A DNA stretch of 10,125 nt from CAYINU01 sp964364855 (GTDB lineage Bacteria; Margulisbacteria; Marinamargulisbacteria; CAYINU01): assembly GCA_964364855.1 (NCBI GenBank), contig CAYINU010000068.1, positions 1-10,125 on the forward strand. The letters are read 5' to 3'. Made by a program: the position numbers and the translations under genes. Below are positions 1-5,274 of the stretch, piece by piece. The notes beneath the pieces are model-generated. The model searched no databases. It was not told the origin of the DNA and saw only the letters and a list, made by a program, of their open reading frames with translations. How positions within the stretch are numbered: position 1 is the stretch's first letter; the number at the start of each line of letters is the position of its first letter.

Positions 1-1
1 T

Positions 2-124
2 GGACTGGGGTTTGCCATCGGGTTGACCTTTATCGGGCTGCTGTTGGCATTTCTGACCTTAAAAAGTGTTCACTCCGGCACCTTGCACGCGCTGTTGAAC
101 ATCCTGGCAAACTTGCGTCAGTAA
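2..124 (+). CDS. C-terminal end of an unrecognised membrane protein (partial)
   Basis: Only the last 40 codons of this gene are in the window, read in frame from base 2 to the TAA at 122-124. The first 20 or so visible residues are strongly hydrophobic (Gly, Leu, Ile, Phe, Ala) and look like one membrane-spanning helix. A short polar turn (Lys-Ser-Val-His-Ser-Gly) and an amphipathic Leu/Ala/Asn tail ending in Arg-Gln follow. The lspA start codon lies 6 bp after the stop, so the two genes are probably co-transcribed. The fragment is too short to assign to a family and I do not recognise it. That it is a gene rests on the open frame, the helix-like composition and the tight spacing to lspA. Confidence 0.6.
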   Translation, partial: GLGFAIGLTFIGLLLAFLTLKSVHSGTLHALLNILANLRQ

Positions 125-130
125 GGCACG

Positions 131-589
131 ATGTTTAACCGCCGCTACACCTTACTGGTCGTCACCGCTATCTTTTTGGACCAATTGACCAAGTGGTGGG
201 CCGTGCATGCGTTGAATCGATTTGATGCGTGGGTTGTCATTCCAAAACTATTGGAATTCCAACTGGTGTTTAATACAGGTGCTGCTTATGGATTGTTTTT
301 AAATCAACGCGTTTTTTTAAGCATTGTTGCAGGACTGGTAATCATCGGTGCCATTTGGTTTCAACGCTATTTCAATCACAGTATTTTCAGTCGGCTGGGC
401 ATCTGCTTTGTTTTGGCCGGGGCGTGGGGAAATTGGATCGACAGATTGCGCCTGGGTTATGTCGTGGATTTTATTAACATCCATATTTTTCCCGTCTTCA
501 ATGTGGCCGATATGTGCATTGATTTGGGGTTGGCATTATTGCTGGCTGATCTGATTTGGGGCCATCGTGGCGCAAACCAAAAGTCTTGA
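131..589 (+). CDS. lspA: Lipoprotein signal peptidase (signal peptidase II)
   Basis: LspA is the inner-membrane aspartyl protease that cleaves the signal peptide of diacylglyceryl-modified prolipoproteins just before the lipidated cysteine. The 152-residue product has the usual length and four hydrophobic segments (about 7-25, 61-78, 88-102 and 127-143). Family signatures are visible: an early Asp-Gln-x-x-Lys motif at residues 17-21, Asn-Thr-Gly-Ala-Ala at 48-52, Gly-Asn-x-x-Asp-Arg at 100-105, and the two catalytic aspartates in Val-Val-Asp-Phe (Asp113) and Asn-Val-Ala-Asp (Asp127). The ATG at 131 is preceded by a modest AAGG about 4 nt upstream. The 3' end overlaps the following pseudouridine synthase gene by 23 bp, which suggests translational coupling. 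Assignment is firm. Confidence 0.96.
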   Translation: MFNRRYTLLVVTAIFLDQLTKWWAVHALNRFDAWVVIPKLLEFQLVFNTGAAYGLFLNQRVFLSIVAGLVIIGAIWFQRYFNHSIFSRLGICFVLAGAWGNWIDRLRLGYVVDFINIHIFPVFNVADMCIDLGLALLLADLIWGHRGANQKS

Positions 590-1451
590 AAGCGGCCGCC
601 TGGATGCCGTTTGTGCCCTCGCGTTTTCCCTGTCCCGCGCGCAGTCCAAATCACTGATTGCCAGTGGTCAAATCCGCGTCAACGAAGTAGCAATCACCAA
701 AGCCAGCAGTTGGGTCAACGCCGGTGACACCTTATCCTGGCCCGGCAGCATCTCCGTAGACCCGCCGGCCCAAAAAGGGACTATTCCGTTTGATATCCGG
801 CGGTATTTTTTATATGAAGACCAGGACCTGGTCGTGCTGAATAAGCCCGCGGGCCTCACTGTCCATCCCGGAGAAAAAACCAAAGAATGGACCCTGACCG
901 AGCTGCTAACCCATGCCAAGCTCACCCTCTTTGCCGATCTTCAACCCACAAGACCCGGTATTGTGCACCGGCTGGACAAGGATACCGATGGGCTTATGGT
1001 ATTGGCGAAAACCCAGGCTGCTTATGCCGCTTTGGTCGGACAATTTCAAGAAAAAACGATAGAAAAGATTTACCTGGCAATGGTCAACGGAAATGTTGTG
1101 AACGACCATTTTCGCATCGACCGTCCCCTCATCCAGTCCTTTCAAAAAGGACCCCATATGCGCGTTGCCCATGCCAGCGAGGCTGCGAAGCCCGCACAAA
1201 CCGACGTCGAAGTCCTGCATCGCTACCAAACCAAAACCTTACTCAAAGCCTATCCCCTCACGGGACGCACCCACCAGATCCGGGTACATCTGGCTGCTGT
1301 CGGTCATCCGGTCATTGGCGATGTCTTGTATGGCAAACCATCTGCGGTTAACGGGCAACGGTTGCAGGCCTACGCCCTGGGATTCACCCATCCCCAGACC
1401 GGCCAACGCATGCGGTTTTGCTTGCCTGCCAGCACCAGGCTCTGGACCTGA
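567..1451 (+). CDS. rluD: RluA/RluD-family 23S rRNA pseudouridine synthase
   Basis: This enzyme isomerises uridine to pseudouridine in structured RNA, most likely large-subunit rRNA. The 294-residue product has an N-terminal S4-like RNA-binding domain (about residues 8-60) and a catalytic domain from about residue 80. The core motif His-Arg-Leu-Asp-Lys-Asp-Thr is at 134-140, with Asp137 as the catalytic nucleophile. The usual Ser/Thr after it is Asp141. Asn-Lys-Pro-Ala-Gly at 92-96 and Gly-Arg-Thr-His-Gln-Ile-Arg near residue 233 are further family marks. The S4 domain starts almost at once, which supports the GTG start at 567 inside the end of lspA. Site specificity (RluD versus RluA or RluC) cannot be read from sequence alone, so the symbol is tentative. 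Its TGA stop touches the hairpin repeat that follows. Confidence 0.9.
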   Translation: MAQTKSLESGRLDAVCALAFSLSRAQSKSLIASGQIRVNEVAITKASSWVNAGDTLSWPGSISVDPPAQKGTIPFDIRRYFLYEDQDLVVLNKPAGLTVHPGEKTKEWTLTELLTHAKLTLFADLQPTRPGIVHRLDKDTDGLMVLAKTQAAYAALVGQFQEKTIEKIYLAMVNGNVVNDHFRIDRPLIQSFQKGPHMRVAHASEAAKPAQTDVEVLHRYQTKTLLKAYPLTGRTHQIRVHLAAVGHPVIGDVLYGKPSAVNGQRLQAYALGFTHPQTGQRMRFCLPASTRLWT

Positions 1452-1576
1452 GAGGGTGTCTGGAAAAGCCGTGATGCGGCGTCATTGCTCACCTTCGCGT
1501 GCTCACTGTAGCGCTGCTACAGCTCCGCGCGCTCAGGCTCGCATTCCTTGCCTGACGGCTTTTCCAGACACCCTCT
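1451..1576. repeat. Hairpin repeat element between convergent genes (copy 1)
   Basis: Bases 1451-1472 are a perfect reverse complement of 1555-1576, giving 22-bp arms around about 82 bp. At the centre a second stem, CTGTAGC (1506-1512) with GCTACAG (1516-1522), closes a 3-base loop. GCTCAC (1501) and GCTCCGCG (1522) flank that stem, and GCTC recurs at 1487, 1531 and 1537. The element begins on the last base of the rluD stop codon and ends 6 bp from the mnmE stop codon, so it makes up nearly the whole convergent gap. The central module recurs in copy 2 (6637-6782). A role in ending transcription from both sides, or in protecting mRNA 3' ends, is inferred. No T-run follows the arms, so it is not a classical intrinsic terminator. 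Confidence 0.85.
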
Positions 1577-1582
1577 GAGTCT

Positions 1583-2956
1583 CTATTTGCCCACGCAAAA
1601 CCGGGAAAAGATTCCGTCTAACACTTCTTCGGTAATGGCATCCCCTGTGACTTCACCCAGAGCCAAAATGGCTGCCTTAAGGTCAATCGCCAAGCAGTCG
1701 TCCTCCCGATTTTGGTCCAGGCTCGCCCGCACATAGCCCAGTCGTTCATGTGCCTGGCGAATACAATGACGCTGACGGACATTGCAAACCAGGTCCAAAT
1801 CCAGCTCGGGAAAGTCCGCTTCAAAATCGGCCACCAGCTGTGTCTTAAAGGCATCCAACCCCAAGTCTTTTTTCGCGGAGATGTCCAACAGAACCCTACC
1901 GGTCTGATGAGAGGAAGGTAGCCGGAAACGAGAAGTTTTCAGGTCGCTTTTATTGGCCAATATATATACATGTCTGTGCCGCCTAATCCGCTCAAAAATT
2001 TTGGCGTCTTGTGAATCAAATGGCCGGGTACGATCGACAACCCAGATAACGGCATGCGCTTGTTTTAGCAGCGTGTGTACTTTGCGAATACCGAGTTTTT
2101 CGACCACGCCCGCACCTTCTCGGATACCGGCCGTATCCACTAGCCGAAACAACAACCCCCCCAGCTCGATATCCGCCGTCAGAAAGTCACGGGTTGTGCC
2201 GGCAATCGCCGTGACAATAGCCCGACTTTCCCCGCAAAATGCGTTGAGAAGAGCGGATTTACCCACATTGGGCTGACCCACAATCACACAAGAAATACCC
2301 TCACTCACCTTCTGGCCGAAATCTTGCGCTGCCAACACCTGACCGAGTCGGTGATCGGCCATGGAAACGGCATCCCGCAATACCTGCCGATTCAGCGGTT
2401 CCACTTCATCCGGAAAATCAATCGACCCTTCGACCTGTTCGAGCAATCGCATCAGCACAGCGCGTATTTCTCCGATGACGGTGTATAGTTTGCCTTTCAG
2501 CCGGCCCAAAGCGATCTGACTGCTCTTGGTGCTGGTGGATTCGATTAGGTCAATGACGGACTCCGCCGCATCCAAAGAGAGTTTCCCGTTTAAAAAAGCC
2601 CGCCGCGTAAACTCCCCGGGCTCCGCCAGCCGCGCTCCGCACTCGGTAAGCACCGAAAGCAACTGCCGAAGCACCACCATCGACCCATGGGTTTGCAGTT
2701 CCACCACATCTTCTCCGGTAAAAGAATGCGGACCTTTAAAAAACAACACCACCGCCTCGTCAATGGTTTCCCCAAAGACAGGATGATGGAGGCGGCGAAA
2801 ATACGCACAGCGCGGCGTTAAAGCCTCGCGTGTTCGGAGTAAGCGCTGTGTCAGAACCACGGCCTGCACCCCTGAAATCCGCACGATGCCCACCGCCCCC
2901 GCACCCGGCGGCGTGGCAATGGCGACAATAGTGTCTAGGTAATCATCCTTCGCCAT
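1583..2956 (-). CDS. mnmE: tRNA modification GTPase MnmE (TrmE)
   Basis: With MnmG, MnmE installs the (carboxymethyl)aminomethyl group on wobble uridine 34 of certain tRNAs. From the ATG at 2956 the product is 457 residues, the normal family length. The N-terminal folate-binding domain opens with Asp-Thr-Ile-Val-Ala-x-Ala-Thr-Pro-Pro-Gly. An inserted G domain carries Gly-Gln-Pro-Asn-Val-Gly-Lys-Ser (227-234), Gly-Thr-Thr-Arg-Asp (253-257), Asp-Thr-Ala-Gly (274-277) and Asn-Lys-Ser-Asp (335-338). The C-terminus has the required Phe-Cys-x-Gly-Lys ending (Cys454). The frame stays open upstream to 3064, but homology starts at the chosen Met. The start lies within the last 14 bp of jag, so translation is probably coupled. 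The partner gene mnmG is not adjacent, because the operon ends here against rluD. Confidence 0.96.
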   Translation of the reverse strand: MAKDDYLDTIVAIATPPGAGAVGIVRISGVQAVVLTQRLLRTREALTPRCAYFRRLHHPVFGETIDEAVVLFFKGPHSFTGEDVVELQTHGSMVVLRQLLSVLTECGARLAEPGEFTRRAFLNGKLSLDAAESVIDLIESTSTKSSQIALGRLKGKLYTVIGEIRAVLMRLLEQVEGSIDFPDEVEPLNRQVLRDAVSMADHRLGQVLAAQDFGQKVSEGISCVIVGQPNVGKSALLNAFCGESRAIVTAIAGTTRDFLTADIELGGLLFRLVDTAGIREGAGVVEKLGIRKVHTLLKQAHAVIWVVDRTRPFDSQDAKIFERIRRHRHVYILANKSDLKTSRFRLPSSHQTGRVLLDISAKKDLGLDAFKTQLVADFEADFPELDLDLVCNVRQRHCIRQAHERLGYVRASLDQNREDDCLAIDLKAAILALGEVTGDAITEEVLDGIFSRFCVGK

Positions 2957-3572
2957 TGCGGCGCTCGAGGACCACATGGCGATTGTGGCCGGAGCCTTCG
3001 CTAATGGAGCGAACGGATCGGTGATTTTTAAACAACATGTGAATCTGGCGGCGGTCAGAGGCATTCATTGGCTTGAGCGGGATGCGATCTTTGGTGATTC
3101 CGACAGAGCGAGCAGCCCGCATGGCCACCGCACGCAACGTCTCAAACCGTTTTGTCCGATAGCCCGATGCATCCACAATGAGCTTGACGTCCAAAGGATA
3201 GCGTTTGTACACCATCGCACGAAGCAGGGTTTGAAAGGCTTCCAGCGTCTGGCCGTCTTTGCCGATAATGCGGCCCAAGTCTGAGGCATTTTCAATATCA
3301 AATAGCAACCGACGAGCCGGCTGCTTTCCAATGGAAACGGTACTGGAAAACCCGCAGCCTTCGATCAATTGTTGCAACAGCCCCCGGATCTCTTCCACAA
3401 CCTCAGGAGGAATGGTAACCGCACCGCTTTTTGGATCATCCTCGTCGTCAAAATCGGCCTCCGCATCTAAGTGGGCTCGTGGGACAAGGACATCCTCCTG
3501 TTCCAATACCTCTCCGTCATCCGCAGATGCGATACCCCTGAAAAAACCAAAAAAACCTCGTTTTGCATTCAT
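2943..3572 (-). CDS. jag: Jag-like KH-R3H RNA-binding protein
   Basis: Jag (KhpB/EloR-type) proteins bind RNA and are tied to cell-envelope growth in Gram-positive bacteria. Their gene commonly sits beside yidC, as here. The 209-residue product has a KH domain with Ile-Gly-Lys-Asp-Gly-Gln at 103-108 and an R3H domain with Arg174-x3-His178 followed by a Ser-Glu-Gly-Ser-Gly-x-x-Arg stretch (191-198). The N-terminal Jag_N domain is not recognisable. Instead there is a short basic, Phe-rich start (1-12) and an acidic linker (about 18-47, rich in Asp and Glu). The ATG at 3572 is chosen because AAAGGGGA lies 5 nt upstream (3578-3585), overlapping the yidC stop codon. The gene overlaps mnmE by 14 bp. 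Confidence 0.92.
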   Translation of the reverse strand: MNAKRGFFGFFRGIASADDGEVLEQEDVLVPRAHLDAEADFDDEDDPKSGAVTIPPEVVEEIRGLLQQLIEGCGFSSTVSIGKQPARRLLFDIENASDLGRIIGKDGQTLEAFQTLLRAMVYKRYPLDVKLIVDASGYRTKRFETLRAVAMRAARSVGITKDRIPLKPMNASDRRQIHMLFKNHRSVRSISEGSGHNRHVVLERRNGEG

Positions 3573-3583
3573 AAATATCCCCT

Positions 3584-4240
3584 TTATGAATTGATTTTGC
3601 GTAGAATCCAATACTGCTGTGCCAATGACAGACCCTGAGAAGCGGCCCAGTACACTTGCACGCCTGAGGGCATTTTAAAGCAGATAAACACCATCAGAAA
3701 CGGCATAAACATCAAAATCTTGGCTTGCTGTGGGTCTACCACCGACATTTTCTGGGAGAGATAAGTCAATATCCCAATCGCCACGGGCAAAATATAAAAC
3801 GGATCTGCGACAGACAGGCTATGGAGCCATAAAAATCCGGTATTGACACCCGGAGCCTGCAAAAGCCCCAAAAACTGCGGACTGCTAACCGTATAAAAAA
3901 TCGCGAAAAAGATCGGAAGCTGAACCAAGGCCGGTAGACACCCAGAGAACGGATTAAAGTTGTTATCTTTGTAGAATTTCATCAACGCCGAACGCAGTTG
4001 CTCCGGTTGGTCTTTGTGCTTTTCTTGCAGGGCCTTGAGCTTGGGCTGCAGGATCTGCATCGTTTTCATGGATTGGAATTGCTTTTGCGTCAGAGGATAA
4101 AACACAATTTTGACCAACAAGGTCAACAAAATGATGCCAACACCAAAATTGGGAAAAAAGTGAGAATAGGAATAACTTAAAAACGGGATCATGGCCTTCT
4201 GGACCAGCAAATCGATCGGATGCATCAAATAGTTAACCAT
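3584..4240 (-). CDS. yidC: Membrane protein insertase YidC/Oxa1 family, short form
   Basis: YidC inserts and folds inner-membrane proteins, alone or with SecYEG. The 218-residue product holds only the conserved insertase core: a hydrophobic helix at about 30-50, a cytoplasmic hairpin loop (about 52-95), then four more hydrophobic stretches (about 101-120, 135-160, 173-188, 190-208). The positive residue expected in the hydrophilic groove is Lys44 in place of Arg. Asn-Pro-x-x-Gly-Cys-x-Pro (96-103), Asp-Pro-x-Tyr-Ile-Leu-Pro (146-152, with Phe148) and Pro-Ser-Gly (191-193) resemble the E. coli core. The large periplasmic P1 domain of proteobacterial YidC is absent, and no lipobox signal peptide is seen. 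The ATG at 4240 is chosen for AAAGGAG 5 nt upstream (4246-4252). The open frame to 4297 overlaps yidD and is unlikely to be used. Confidence 0.94.
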   Translation of the reverse strand: MVNYLMHPIDLLVQKAMIPFLSYSYSHFFPNFGVGIILLTLLVKIVFYPLTQKQFQSMKTMQILQPKLKALQEKHKDQPEQLRSALMKFYKDNNFNPFSGCLPALVQLPIFFAIFYTVSSPQFLGLLQAPGVNTGFLWLHSLSVADPFYILPVAIGILTYLSQKMSVVDPQQAKILMFMPFLMVFICFKMPSGVQVYWAASQGLSLAQQYWILRKINS

Positions 4241-4254
4241 GAGAACTCCTTTGG

Positions 4255-4467
4255 TTACGGAACAAAATCTAAGCCACCCGCATGCCAAGGATGGCATCGC
4301 AACAAACGCCGTACACTAAGATACGATCCCTTGGCCAGGGAATAACGCTCAATCGCCGTGCGGGAATAACTTGAACACGAGGGATAAAACCGGCATCGGG
4401 GACCCAGTACCGGAGAGATCCAATGTTGGTAGATACGAATCAAAAACAGGACCATGTTTTTGATCAT
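4255..4467 (-). CDS. yidD: Membrane protein insertion efficiency factor YidD
   Basis: YidD is a small membrane-associated protein that helps YidC-dependent insertion. The 70-residue product matches the family: an N-terminal amphipathic helix, Ile-Ser-Pro-x-x-Gly-x-x-Cys-Arg-Phe-x-Pro-Ser-Cys-Ser-x-Tyr (about residues 17-34), and the conserved end Arg-Cys-His-Pro-x-x-x-Gly-Gly-x-Asp. Its ATG overlaps the rnpA stop codon as ATGA (4464-4467), and yidC follows after 14 bp, the usual gene order. The protein stops right after the conserved Gly-Gly-x-Asp-x-Val-Pro, without the longer basic tail found in some species. Assignment is firm. Confidence 0.96.
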   Translation of the reverse strand: MIKNMVLFLIRIYQHWISPVLGPRCRFYPSCSSYSRTAIERYSLAKGSYLSVRRLLRCHPWHAGGLDFVP

Positions 4468-4808
4468 GACAGCGCTACCGAGACCCGCTGTATCTCGGCA
4501 TTCAGCCGCTGGACAACGTCTGCAAACGGCCGACTCAACACCGCCAGCTTGGCCACCAGGGCAATGTCTAGAGACCGTTCCGGCAACACGACAATTCGGT
4601 ACGCCTCCCGAAGGCGCCGCTTTAATCGGTTCCGAATGACGGCAGGCCCCAGTTTGCGACCTGCGATCACAGCAAACCTCGGTAGGCTACTGGGTGCGTA
4701 ATACATCCGAAATAGTTCCGTTTCCACTCGGGCACTTTGGCTAAAAAAACGTTGAAAATGGGACTTCCCTTTAATCCGACGATCTTTTGGAAGACAGTAC
4801 CGGGTCAA
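4464..4808 (-). CDS. rnpA: Ribonuclease P protein component
   Basis: RnpA is the small basic protein subunit of RNase P, which with the catalytic RNA trims the 5' leader from pre-tRNAs. The 114-residue product has the family length and landmarks: Leu-Pro-Lys-x-x-Arg-Ile near the N-terminus, Phe residues of the substrate-leader cleft, and the Arg-Asn-Arg motif within Arg-Asn-Arg-Leu-Lys-Arg-Arg-Leu-Arg-Glu at about 79-88. The start is TTG at 4808, only 2 bp after the rpmH stop. No ATG is available near the expected N-terminus and no clear Shine-Dalgarno is seen, so translation probably depends on reinitiation after rpmH. Its end overlaps yidD by 4 bp. Confidence 0.95.
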   Translation of the reverse strand: MTRYCLPKDRRIKGKSHFQRFFSQSARVETELFRMYYAPSSLPRFAVIAGRKLGPAVIRNRLKRRLREAYRIVVLPERSLDIALVAKLAVLSRPFADVVQRLNAEIQRVSVALS

Positions 4809-4810
4809 CG

Positions 4811-4945
4811 TCAGACGGCGATGCGTTGCCGGCCCTTGCGGCGACGCGCATTCAACACTCGGCGGCCTCCGACGGAGCGCATGCGCACTTTAAAGCCGTG
4901 TGCCTTGTGTCGCTTACGTTGATTCGGTTGAAAAGGTCTCTTCAT
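4811..4945 (-). CDS. rpmH: 50S ribosomal protein L34
   Basis: This short gene encodes the 44-residue L34, a highly basic protein of the large ribosomal subunit. The translation begins Met-Lys-Arg-Pro-Phe-Gln-Pro-Asn and continues with Lys-Arg-His-Lys-x-His-Gly-Phe-x-x-Arg-Met-Arg, then Gly-Arg-Arg-Val-Leu-x-x-Arg-Arg-x-Lys-Gly-Arg, all hallmarks of L34. It runs from the ATG at 4945 to the TGA at 4811-4813, 2 bp before rnpA, the near-universal rpmH-rnpA pair. It starts 19 bp after bolA. No Shine-Dalgarno is visible in front of the ATG, and a promoter-like sequence lies immediately upstream. dnaA, the usual divergent neighbour, is not here. Confidence 0.97.
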   Translation of the reverse strand: MKRPFQPNQRKRHKAHGFKVRMRSVGGRRVLNARRRKGRQRIAV

Positions 4946-4954
4946 AATGCGACA

Positions 4955-4984
4955 ACTTTAGCAATCACACACTCGGTGCGTCAA
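4955..4984 (-). promoter_or_regulatory. Candidate sigma-70 promoter for rpmH operon
   Basis: Read on the minus strand, TTGACG (4984-4979) is followed by an 18-bp spacer and TAAAGT (4960-4955), with a TG one base upstream that would make an extended -10. The predicted start of transcription is about 4948, only about 3 nt before the rpmH ATG, so the message would be nearly leaderless, in keeping with the missing Shine-Dalgarno. The site overlaps the end of bolA. It was found by eye from match to consensus only. Confidence 0.4.
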
Positions 4985-5261
4985 TATGGGTCCATTCGTC
5001 CGGAGTGAGCGCACGAATTCGCACCGCATGCAGTCCCTCCGACAGCAGGGACCGTGACGCAGCCAGTACCCGCCGTTGGCGTTGGACCGGGGTTTCGCCG
5101 ACGAAATCGCTACTGACAATCTCGATATCGGCATGGGTCAGTCCGCCCAGGCCCTGCACACCGGCATGCCCACGGTGACGCCCGCTGTCATCGGTTACAC
5201 GCAAGTATCGCGGCCACAATGCAGACCACAACACCTGTACAAGCATTTCTTTATTGCGCAT
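4965..5261 (-). CDS. bolA: BolA-family protein
   Basis: BolA-like proteins pair with monothiol glutaredoxins and bind or transfer Fe-S clusters; some also act as regulators. From the ATG at 5261 the product has 98 residues. The family core is clear: Asp-Asp-Ser-x-x-His at about 24-29 and an adjacent Gly-His-Ala, His43-Ala-Asp-Ile-Glu-Ile-Val, Asp52-Phe-Val-Gly-x-x-x-Val-Gln-Arg (the Phe-x-Gly-x-x-x-x-x-Arg signature), and the terminal Leu-His-Ala-Val-x-Ile-x-Ala-Leu-Thr-Pro-Asp-Glu-Trp (77-90). An ATG at 5246 (93 residues) is an equally possible start. The frame is open up to 5417, but that part lies over pgsA-pssA and has no homology. It is the first gene before rpmH, an unusual position. 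No glutaredoxin gene is in the window. Confidence 0.88.
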   Translation of the reverse strand: MRNKEMLVQVLWSALWPRYLRVTDDSGRHRGHAGVQGLGGLTHADIEIVSSDFVGETPVQRQRRVLAASRSLLSEGLHAVRIRALTPDEWTHIDAPSV

Positions 5262-5264
5262 AAT
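5236..5264 (+). promoter_or_regulatory. Candidate promoter for pgsA-pssA
   Basis: TGTACA (5236-5241), a 17-bp spacer and CATAAT (5259-5264) match four and five of six consensus positions. Transcription would begin near 5271, about 4 nt before the ATG at 5275, again giving an almost leaderless message. There is no Shine-Dalgarno upstream of that ATG. The -10 box covers the bolA start codon. Prediction by eye only. Confidence 0.35.
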
Positions 5265-5274
5265 TTTTAATATC

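Noticed and set aside
1451..1576. Insertion sequence or CRISPR unit at hairpin copy 1
   Set aside because: It has no transposase and no regularly spaced direct repeats. It is a single short palindromic element.
1165..1578. 137-codon plus-strand open frame running through the end of rluD and into hairpin copy 1
   Set aside because: It is an alternative frame of rluD. Its tail only reads through the palindrome, and it shows no recognisable family.
2957..3064. Upstream start for MnmE adding 36 residues
   Set aside because: The extension lies inside jag in another frame, and MnmE homology begins at the Met encoded at 2956.
4946..4990. Replication origin near rpmH
   Set aside because: rpmH often lies near oriC, but no dnaA gene, DnaA-box cluster or AT-rich intergenic region is present. 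The gap before rpmH is only 19 bp.
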